A stretch of 64,000 bases of DNA. Source: Pseudomonadota bacterium (lineage in GTDB: Bacteria > Pseudomonadota > Gammaproteobacteria > Burkholderiales > Burkholderiaceae_B). The stretch lies in the NCBI GenBank assembly GCA_023387815.1, contig JAEWHK010000052.1:118180-182179 (forward strand). Reading direction: 5' to 3'. Shown here in pieces: positions 26,597 to 34,603 of the stretch. Numbering within the stretch: the first letter of the stretch is position 1; each line of letters starts with the position of its first letter. A program made the translations under genes and the position numbers. The notes beneath the pieces were generated by a model, which had not been told where the DNA came from, ran no database searches, and was given only the letters and a program-made list of their open reading frames with translations.

Positions 26597-27370
26597 GTGA
26601 TATTCCAATTTGATATTAATAAGGAATATAGCCGTAACGACGTTGCAAAGATTCTCGGGTTACCAGAAGCTCCGAAAGGGGGACAATGGGCCACTGGCTA
26701 CTTAAGCTATCAAGGTGTTTATTTTATTTTCTGCGGCGTCGGCGTTCCGGGTAGGACCGGACATGATTACGGTAATCGTTTCGATGGCGACGAGCTGTTG
26801 TGGAGCGGAAAAACCGGCAGTCGCAAAGGACAGCCTACGATTAATAAGATGACCGAAGAGGGCGCTGAGGTACATATATTTTGGCGTCAAGACAACCGTC
26901 ATAAATTCACTTATGCTGGCTTAGGTAGAGCGGTAAGTATTTCAGATGACATGCCCGTGAGAATACGATGGCAGCTTCGCAATGAATTAAACGGAGTGGA
27001 AGGAATTTCCGCGGAAGAAATCATTGTCCCTAAGAACCAAGACGTGGGTTTGATGACAGAGGGTGCGCGTAAGCAAATAACAGTCAATGCATACGAGCGC
27101 AACCCGCAGGCGCGCAAAAAATGCATAGAAGTACATGGCTGCACTTGCGCCGCTTGTGGGTTTGATTTTGAAAATACGTATGGTCCTAGAGGTCGCGGAT
27201 TTATCCATGTGCATCACATTCGACCAATCAGCTCTATTGGTCAGTCGTATGAATTAAAGCCAGAGAGGGATCTAATACCTTTGTGTCCGAACTGCCACGC
27301 GATGGTGCATCGCTCGGACCCTCCTGCTACTGTTGAAGAGCTTAGGACGCTAATTGCAAATGATCGGTAG
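26597..27370 (+). CDS. HNH endonuclease with DUF3427-like N-terminal domain
   Basis: 257 residues, GTG start at 26597 with AGGAG seven bases upstream. The N-terminal part (about 1-150) resembles DUF3427, with KTGSRKGQPTINKM and GAEVHIFWR, a domain often attached to restriction helicases. The C-terminal HNH domain has CAACG, the core HVHHIRPIS and CPNCHAMVH, giving a zinc-ribbon-supported beta-beta-alpha metal site as in McrA-type enzymes. It is convergent with the Type ISP restriction gene. It probably cuts DNA, possibly DNA with modified bases, which would make it a Type IV-like restriction enzyme; the specificity is unknown. Confidence 0.75.
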   Translation: MIFQFDINKEYSRNDVAKILGLPEAPKGGQWATGYLSYQGVYFIFCGVGVPGRTGHDYGNRFDGDELLWSGKTGSRKGQPTINKMTEEGAEVHIFWRQDNRHKFTYAGLGRAVSISDDMPVRIRWQLRNELNGVEGISAEEIIVPKNQDVGLMTEGARKQITVNAYERNPQARKKCIEVHGCTCAACGFDFENTYGPRGRGFIHVHHIRPISSIGQSYELKPERDLIPLCPNCHAMVHRSDPPATVEELRTLIANDR

Positions 27371-27552
27371 TCGTTTTGAGAGTAGATTGCATGTCGAATG
27401 TCACCGCTCCCTCTTGCCCTCCGTTAAATCGCACTTGTGATAAAAATCTTAATAAGCTTTACGTGTTGACTGCTAGAATCAACCACCGGCGAATTTAGCA
27501 GTCGGCAAGAGTTGAGCATTGGAGGCAAGGTGCCGGTTAGGCGCGAAAATCT

Positions 27553-30500
27553 TTAATCGATATCCAACGCGGGTAAATTTCTCACGATTTTAATCGTCTC
27601 CAAACTGACGGTAATGACACGCAGAAATAGCTCTAATGGATATTTAGGATTATCCATGGTTTCAATAGCCCAGTCATTGGCGTCGTTCACGATGCCACTG
27701 TCTTTATGAGTACTGACGCATTGGCGTTCGACAACCCAATCGAGTGCTGGCTTACCATTGACAACATATTCGTAGGCTTCAAGCGGAATCCCAGTCACAG
27801 TGATTTTGTTGTTGTAATGCAGTGTCGTCAAATCCTTCTCTTTACCGTATCTTCCGTATTTCATTTTTTCGACACGGTAATCTTCCAGGTTTTGACTTGC
27901 ACCCGTTATTGTTGCTGGGTACATCGCTACTGACTCGTAGTTCACATGCAACTCGGCTAGATCGCGGCCGGCCTGACTAAAATCCCAGAAGCCAGCAGCT
28001 GTTTTAACGCATGGGATGCGAGGCAGTTCTTTTGATAAGTTATCTGCATATCGGATCCGATATTCTTTCGAGTGCAGCAAGCCATAGACATAATAGAAAA
28101 TGTCCTCTTTACTTATTTTCTCGCCCGGGTACGCTGCCTGAAAATGCGACAACCCTTCGTCTGTTAATGCATCGCGCCTGCGGCGTGCTGATTCTAAAGC
28201 AACTGTAGTATCAAAGAGGTTTTGGCTGACAGACGAGGATGCTAAGCCGTCAGGATAGCTATCTTCGTAAAGATAGAGCGGAAAGCATTGTCCTTTTTCA
28301 ATATTATCTAAACATGGTAATTTGTCGGTTATTAAACACGAAAAATTTCTAGCCCCGACACCGGATACACAAATAACCAAATTATCTGCCGCTGCGTCTG
28401 GGAAAATTCGCGGCATTTGATACACCATGGCGTTAAACTTCCGATTGAAATACATCCACTGTTTAGAAAATGGTCGATATAAACTTAGTATTACGCAATC
28501 GGGTTCGAACCTAAAATGGCTACCTTTTGCTAACTCTTCTTTAAGGCCACGTTCCCAACTGATTTGCTTGCGGTCGGCGTTAATAAAATCGTCAACAAAT
28601 AAGCTGCGTTCTTTTTTTGTCATTGCTGCATGCGCGTCATTAAATCTTACAGTTTCAGCATTATAAAAAGCAATCATGCGCTTCATGTTGTTGGAAAGGA
28701 CCGCTCTACCAAAGTTGTAGCACCATGCATCTCTGCCGGTTGCCACACCCAATGAAAAATTAGTGAATAGTTTTGATTCTTGATTTTTCTTATTACCCAA
28801 ATAAATAAAATTTGTGAAGCTGCAATCTCGCTGATTTACCCAGTCGCCATGCTCATCTGGTGTAATTGTCGTCCAGGTATTAGATTGGCTAATACCTGCA
28901 ATACTGACGTAATTGCTAATTTTCTTCAGTTTTTCGTCCCGACTTAGATAATCTCCAATATCATGGAAATAAATCTGCCCGTGTTGCTTGGCATTCGGGT
29001 TCTTAACCAACAGCGAAATAGCAATCGGCGCTCGACTGCCCATACCAAAAACATTGTCCTTTTCTTTTCGCCGAAGTTCACCTGACGTGCGAGCATTCCC
29101 CCGCAAATGAAACACATAAATACTGCTAAATTCCTCAGCTAGACATTGACGTAAGCCATCGGTAGAATTGGCCTCTACGAAACCAGCATTCGTCACAAAT
29201 CCTATCACTCCACTATTTCCTATCCTATCGCTGGCCCACCGAATTGCACGGATATAACTATCGTATAGGTTCTTCACTGAGGTCATTTTAGAATTGGCTG
29301 CATATGTCGCCTCAATACGAGCGTCTAGCTGCGGATACGACACGTTGGCGTTATTATCATTTGCACTCGTCTGGCCAGCTGAGTACGGCGGATTACCCAT
29401 AATGACGCGAATATCCAGTTTCTTCTGTCGTCTGCGCCGCGAGCTGTTGTCTACCAGTAATTCGCTTACCAGATCGTCCTTTTCATACATCTCAAAGGTG
29501 TCAGTCAGGCATATACCCTCAAACGGCACATAGTCTCCACCCACAATATCGTGATACATGGATTCGATATTAATCGCCGCAATATAATAGGCCAACAGCA
29601 CCAACTCATTGGCGTGGATCTGGCCTTTGTATTTTTTCTTTAGCTCTTCTTTGGTCAATAATCCGCTTTGCATCAAACGAGTAATAAATGTACCCGTGCC
29701 GGTAAACGGATCAAGAATATGCACACCGTCACTGCCCAGCGTTTGGCCGAATTCCGATTGCAATACGTCGTTGATACTATGAATGATGAAGTCTACGACT
29801 TCAACCGGTGTATAGACAATTCCGAGGCGATCCGTCATCCGAGGAAATGCGTTGCGGAAGAATTTATCGTAGAGCTCTACAATAATCTTCTGCTTTCCTG
29901 CCGCATTGTCAATTCCTTCGGCGCGCATTTTTACACTTTCGTAAAAGCTTTGAAGCGTGTCGGCCTCTTTTTCAAGGTGATGTTCATTTAAGGCATCAAG
30001 CACTCCCTGCATAGCCAAAGACATAGGGTTGTGCTGTGCAAAACTGTAACTGCCAAATAAGGCGTCAAAAACAGGTTTGGTTATCAGGTGTTGCGCCAGC
30101 ATTTCGATGATCTCGGTGTCGCTGATGCTGTCATTTAGGTCATCGCGCAATTCAGCGGCAAAGCGATTGAATGCGTCTTGTGCTTTAGTATTTTCTTTAT
30201 TTTCAACAATAGCTGTGATTCGATCAATATGAGTTCGGGCAATTTTGGCAATATCATTTGCCCAATCTTCCCAATGATGCCGGTTTCCGACTTTTTGTAC
30301 GAGTTTCGCGTAAATCGCGCGCTCAATTTCACCGATTTCAAATTGCAGAGTATTTTGTGCTTCTGCGCCGTAAGTGGACACGGGTTCGCCTAGGGCGTAC
30401 TTGCCTCTGGCTGTGTTTTTGCTAGTGGATCCTTTATTCTGTCTCTTCTGAATCTTGTCGGTGATGGCGATGACTTCCATCTTTTTCACGTCTTTGCCAA

Positions 30501-32451
30501 TCAGATCGAGCTTATTGACCATGGCGTCAAAACGGTCGTCGTGTGAGCGCAAAGCCTGCAACACTTGCCAGACCACTTTATAGGTCTGATTGTCATTCAA
30601 AGCTTCATGCGGCTCGACTCCATAAGGAATCACGACTGGGAGAATCACATATCCCCGCTTTTTGCCTGGTGCATTGCGCATTACGCGCCCGACAGACTGC
30701 ACGACATCTACTTGAGAATTGCGAGGTGTCAGAAACAGTACTGCATCCAGAGCCGGTACATCGACCCCTTCGGATAAACAACGAACATTGCTCAGAATAC
30801 GGCATGTTTGCGCGGGCGTTGACGCCTTGAGCCATTGCAGTTTCTCTTCTTTTTGGCTGGCATTCATACTGCCGTCTACATGCTCAGCTTCGCAAGTCAG
30901 GCACGCTTCAGTTTCAAATTCCTCTGTTTCCTGATAAGCCTCAACCACTGACTGAAACATGCTTGCGATGTTTTTCGAACTGACTTTGTGTGTTTTTCCT
31001 TTGTGATTGGCTTCGATCACTTGGCAGAAAGCGACTGCCCGCTTCATGGGAGTCATATCTTCAGTTAAGTCCGCCTCTAACCCCTGCTTGGATAGTGCTT
31101 TCCAACATCCAATAATTTTAGCTGCGTCATCGACCTTGAGTTGGTTGTTCTCGTCAGCCAGCAGACCTTGCAGGCGCCGGTTAACGTGCGACTCTTCAAC
31201 GGCCAACACGATGACTTTGTAATCGACCAAGAGGCCGCGTTGCACAGCTTCAGAAAATGTAATAACAAAGAGTTCTCTGCCGTAGAGCGTTTCATCGTCC
31301 ATCGAATAGAGAGCGACATTATCTTTCTCGGCAGTAGCCTTGGCGACGTCCGCGAAAATTCGCGGTGTTGCTGTCATATAGACCCGCTTGGCACCCCGGA
31401 TGAAATCATTGTCGTGAACGCGTACAAAAGCGCTTTCATTCTCGTCGAAGGAAGCCCCAGTTGTACGATGCGCTTCATCGCAAACGATCAGATCGAAGTC
31501 GGCTAGGCCGAACTCTTTCTGCGCCTGACTAATCACTCCAATAGAGTGATAGGTACTGAAAATGACGCTCATGTGCTGATCGTCGTGGCGGGCAGCAACT
31601 ACTTTTGCCAATTTTGGCGCATCGGTTGTAGCGGGGAAGTGCAATTCATGGACGTACGTCTGAATTGAATCGTCGTCAGAGTTACGTTTTTTGCCAACAT
31701 CGCTATCGGAGCAAACGGCAAAGCTATGCAAGGGCGTTTCGGTTTCCTGCGTCCATTCCGTGAGCGTTTGCGACAGCAATGACAAGCTGGGCACTAGAAA
31801 CAACACCCGTTTGCCGGCACCGGCCATGGTTTCTGCGATTTTCAGACTGGTGAACGTTTTGCCCGTTCCGCAGGCCATAATGAGCTTGCCTCGGTCTGCT
31901 GTCTGCAGGCCAGCGACAACTGATTCCAGAGCGCTTTTCTGATGAACCCGCAGTTGTTTTTTCGGTTGTAGAATAGGGGAATGACCAGATTTGTACTTTG
32001 ACCAGTCAATTTTGCTGTTTTCCAGCGCATTTAGATCGATTTTGGTAACTGGAGGGTGTTGATTCTCTAATGCAGCTTCCGCATGCACGGACCAGTTATT
32101 GGTGGTGCTGACTATAACGCGGTGCGAAAATATTCTTTTTCCCGAGGCCGTGAAAAAACTGTCAATGTCAGCCTTTTGCACTCGATAGTCTTCGGCATAG
32201 AACTTGCATTGAATAGCGTGAAATTCACCGGTCCCTGCGGTTTGAGCTACCAGGTCGATTCCAGAGTCTCGTTTGTCGAAGCCTTGGCGATCTGCCCAGT
32301 CGGCATATGTCCAGACGTCACTGTACAAATCCTTGTAAGTTGCCTCGTTTTTAAGGTAAGCAAGGATCAGTTCCTCAAAATAGGTGCCTTTTTCACGTTC
32401 TGACTGATAGTTGTTACGAAAATTAGTCAGGATGTCCTGCAACGCGCTCAT
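27553..32451 (-). CDS. Type ISP single-polypeptide restriction-modification enzyme (LlaGI-like)
   Basis: 1632 residues carrying all functions in one chain. An Mrr-like nuclease lies at the N-terminus (GIDLVAQ with Asp66, then QCKFY with Gln81 and Lys83). A superfamily 2 helicase follows: Walker A MACGTGKTF at 192-200 and DEAH at 325-328. Next come an adenine methyltransferase (DPFTGTGTF near 915, NPPY near 1018) and a C-terminal target-recognition region. This is the layout and approximate size of LlaGI/LlaBIII. Such enzymes methylate one strand of their site and cut after head-to-head translocation. No separate specificity or methylase gene is needed. All catalytic motifs look intact. Confidence 0.9.
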   Translation of the reverse strand: MSALQDILTNFRNNYQSEREKGTYFEELILAYLKNEATYKDLYSDVWTYADWADRQGFDKRDSGIDLVAQTAGTGEFHAIQCKFYAEDYRVQKADIDSFFTASGKRIFSHRVIVSTTNNWSVHAEAALENQHPPVTKIDLNALENSKIDWSKYKSGHSPILQPKKQLRVHQKSALESVVAGLQTADRGKLIMACGTGKTFTSLKIAETMAGAGKRVLFLVPSLSLLSQTLTEWTQETETPLHSFAVCSDSDVGKKRNSDDDSIQTYVHELHFPATTDAPKLAKVVAARHDDQHMSVIFSTYHSIGVISQAQKEFGLADFDLIVCDEAHRTTGASFDENESAFVRVHDNDFIRGAKRVYMTATPRIFADVAKATAEKDNVALYSMDDETLYGRELFVITFSEAVQRGLLVDYKVIVLAVEESHVNRRLQGLLADENNQLKVDDAAKIIGCWKALSKQGLEADLTEDMTPMKRAVAFCQVIEANHKGKTHKVSSKNIASMFQSVVEAYQETEEFETEACLTCEAEHVDGSMNASQKEEKLQWLKASTPAQTCRILSNVRCLSEGVDVPALDAVLFLTPRNSQVDVVQSVGRVMRNAPGKKRGYVILPVVIPYGVEPHEALNDNQTYKVVWQVLQALRSHDDRFDAMVNKLDLIGKDVKKMEVIAITDKIQKRQNKGSTSKNTARGKYALGEPVSTYGAEAQNTLQFEIGEIERAIYAKLVQKVGNRHHWEDWANDIAKIARTHIDRITAIVENKENTKAQDAFNRFAAELRDDLNDSISDTEIIEMLAQHLITKPVFDALFGSYSFAQHNPMSLAMQGVLDALNEHHLEKEADTLQSFYESVKMRAEGIDNAAGKQKIIVELYDKFFRNAFPRMTDRLGIVYTPVEVVDFIIHSINDVLQSEFGQTLGSDGVHILDPFTGTGTFITRLMQSGLLTKEELKKKYKGQIHANELVLLAYYIAAINIESMYHDIVGGDYVPFEGICLTDTFEMYEKDDLVSELLVDNSSRRRRQKKLDIRVIMGNPPYSAGQTSANDNNANVSYPQLDARIEATYAANSKMTSVKNLYDSYIRAIRWASDRIGNSGVIGFVTNAGFVEANSTDGLRQCLAEEFSSIYVFHLRGNARTSGELRRKEKDNVFGMGSRAPIAISLLVKNPNAKQHGQIYFHDIGDYLSRDEKLKKISNYVSIAGISQSNTWTTITPDEHGDWVNQRDCSFTNFIYLGNKKNQESKLFTNFSLGVATGRDAWCYNFGRAVLSNNMKRMIAFYNAETVRFNDAHAAMTKKERSLFVDDFINADRKQISWERGLKEELAKGSHFRFEPDCVILSLYRPFSKQWMYFNRKFNAMVYQMPRIFPDAAADNLVICVSGVGARNFSCLITDKLPCLDNIEKGQCFPLYLYEDSYPDGLASSSVSQNLFDTTVALESARRRRDALTDEGLSHFQAAYPGEKISKEDIFYYVYGLLHSKEYRIRYADNLSKELPRIPCVKTAAGFWDFSQAGRDLAELHVNYESVAMYPATITGASQNLEDYRVEKMKYGRYGKEKDLTTLHYNNKITVTGIPLEAYEYVVNGKPALDWVVERQCVSTHKDSGIVNDANDWAIETMDNPKYPLELFLRVITVSLETIKIVRNLPALDID

Positions 32452-32800
32452 TTTTCACCGAGAATAGTTAGTTTTACGAGTGTGACAAAATATAGCATAA
32501 GGGATGCATTTGGCTCTATAGCATGGTAGCGGTTGAGCTAAAGACTATCGCGAAATCGGAGCCTTTCAAATACAAGCTTGACTAGATACTTGAGATAAGA
32601 GAAGGACGGTTTAAGATAATCAGCGTCTGTGAAAGAATTCTCCGCAGCACCTTCGACTCGGAAATTTCTTTTACCCCGAGTTATATTAAAATGCAGAGTG
32701 CCTTTAGTGGAGTCGGAAGATCTTGCTCTGAGACGCAATTGGCAACGATGTGAATGGTGTAGACTATTCTGACCTTACGGCTATATCATCGATTTTGCTA
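32452..32800. other. Intergenic region, no gene seen
   Basis: 349 bases between the Type ISP gene and the receiver-like gene, both on the minus strand. No convincing gene is found; a 66-codon open frame at 32538-32738 (minus) lacks a ribosome-binding site and recognisable features. It presumably contains the promoter of the Type ISP gene. Confidence 0.5.
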
Positions 32801-34603
32801 TCAAGTGCAAGTTGAACACCTTTCCTGCTCCATTGCTTGCGTTGGCCTAGGCTTCAAATAATCGAGATCAAAGGCGTCTCTATCCATTATGGCCAAATAA
32901 CTACCCAGTAGCGCAGATGCGTAGGGCATTCGCACTCTACCGATGCGCCGCAGATTCCAAGTAAATCCACCTTTTACCTCAGCTTCACCATCGTTTGCGG
33001 GCTTGGGTTCGATGAAGCAGCCGTGAGCGATGGGTTTAAAAGCTCCTTGCGCCGATAGTGTAAGCTGACATCGTGAATCTTTAACATCGTTAGCGTAATC
33101 TGATTTAGCAGTCGACCTCGCGGTGAACGCTGTCTTTAAACCTCCAAGTACTGATCTGCCGCTGGCCTGTTGGCCTGGCAGTAGCCAATTCTCAACAGAT
33201 TGATTTGCTTCATACTGTAAGCGCCCATCGACTCTATATGTCACTAGATCAAGTAGTTTGAGCTTCGCTGATGTCGTCTTTCTTAATTCACAAACCCATT
33301 GTTTGCCATCAAGTAGGAATGGGAGTCGAACTTGTTTTTGGCTTACACTGCTGTCTACGCTGTCGAGTGGTTTGAGGAATACGAGGAAGCCCGTTTCTGA
33401 GTCTCGTTTACCATTTGGCCGGAGGGTGACATCGCACGGTTGCACTAAAAGGATGAAGCGGTTGGGCGAGGTACCGTTCGTGGCATCTGTCTCAAAAACA
33501 TCGCCGCACGCAAGAGGTGAGCATCCACCATTAACAAGCTCTGCTGTTTCCCATACTTCTTGCCTTCTAAAATTATCCAAATTCGGATGATGAGTTGTGG
33601 CTTCAATACCGAGAGGAATTTCACGAAGTAAGCGTAGTCGTCGCTCGTTTTCGCGAGTATCGCGATTAACAGAAAATAGTTGTCGAAACGACTCCGACAT
33701 TGAGGCCGACAGTGCTCGTTCCACAACGTGAAGCTCGGAGACACCTTCAGCGTATGCTCGATCAATTACGTATTCGTCGAGTTGCTCTGGAGGAACCTCA
33801 AGCAATGCATTACTGGCCTGCTCAAAAGCGTTATAGATATGGTTGTGTACTCGCAATAAAACCTCGTGCACATTGCGGCGAAGTCCTGCGCGCTTTATGG
33901 CGATGCATAATGCCTGAACGACAGCTTCGTCTGGATCTGTTGTGTCCAAGTCTTCTGAATAAAGGCGCTCCTTGGCAATGACACAAACTGGAGATACATC
34001 TTTCGACCCATCTTGCAATAGCCTGCTGCGCAATTCTTGCTCCTTTTCGGCCTCATTGCACTTAGTCGCATAATGAGTTAATAAGAGTGCAGTGGCTTTC
34101 GATTTCGCAGAATGAAGTACGTTTAGCAGTTCCAAGCCACGTGCGTTGTCGGCTGTACCTTGAAAGTCATTCAGGTCGATGATGTAGCTGATTTCCGCAT
34201 CACCTTCATTCGCAAGCTTCAGCATTGCAGCTTCTGCTTTGTCGAAGGACCAGCGATCCTCGTCTGCGATGGAAAGATGATTGCAAACACTTTTGATTTG
34301 TACATCGGACAGTTCAGAGGAGCCGTTATTTTCCAACTTCAACTGAATTTTTTGCAATAAGGTAATCCGCTCCCGCTCTGGAAGCTCAACGACCGCCTGC
34401 TCCAGCTCGTGGTTGCCTGCCTCGTCACCCTCAGCGATTTTCCTCAGCGGCTCTTGCACTGACGTCGGGCAGATCTCTTGTATTTCCTCAGCATTCGCAG
34501 TGAGTAGATCAACCAACTCGGTGGTTGTTGCCGTTGCAAAACAGTCATCAATCCAGATTACTCGTTTTGACCCGAGCAGCTTTAACGCTTCGATTGGCGT
34601 CAT
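32801..34603 (-). CDS. Receiver-like domain protein of the MTase/MORC-kinase operon
   Basis: 600 residues, not matched to any named family by me. The N-terminal 215 residues show the pattern of a response-regulator receiver: VIWIDD (acidic pair Asp19-Asp20), YIIDLND (Asp143 as likely phosphoacceptor), LLLTHY (Thr176) and VIAKERL (Lys211). About 100 residues, mostly helical and acidic, are inserted between strands 1 and 3. The remaining 385 residues have no recognised domain; they include FILLVQPCDV near 400 and a Cys-containing tail. Its ATG overlaps the stop of the GHKL/kinase gene (ATGA). It is probably the output partner of that kinase, with the C-terminal part as effector. No DNA-binding helix-turn-helix or known nuclease motif is visible. 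Confidence 0.6.
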   Translation of the reverse strand: MTPIEALKLLGSKRVIWIDDCFATATTTELVDLLTANAEEIQEICPTSVQEPLRKIAEGDEAGNHELEQAVVELPERERITLLQKIQLKLENNGSSELSDVQIKSVCNHLSIADEDRWSFDKAEAAMLKLANEGDAEISYIIDLNDFQGTADNARGLELLNVLHSAKSKATALLLTHYATKCNEAEKEQELRSRLLQDGSKDVSPVCVIAKERLYSEDLDTTDPDEAVVQALCIAIKRAGLRRNVHEVLLRVHNHIYNAFEQASNALLEVPPEQLDEYVIDRAYAEGVSELHVVERALSASMSESFRQLFSVNRDTRENERRLRLLREIPLGIEATTHHPNLDNFRRQEVWETAELVNGGCSPLACGDVFETDATNGTSPNRFILLVQPCDVTLRPNGKRDSETGFLVFLKPLDSVDSSVSQKQVRLPFLLDGKQWVCELRKTTSAKLKLLDLVTYRVDGRLQYEANQSVENWLLPGQQASGRSVLGGLKTAFTARSTAKSDYANDVKDSRCQLTLSAQGAFKPIAHGCFIEPKPANDGEAEVKGGFTWNLRRIGRVRMPYASALLGSYLAIMDRDAFDLDYLKPRPTQAMEQERCSTCT

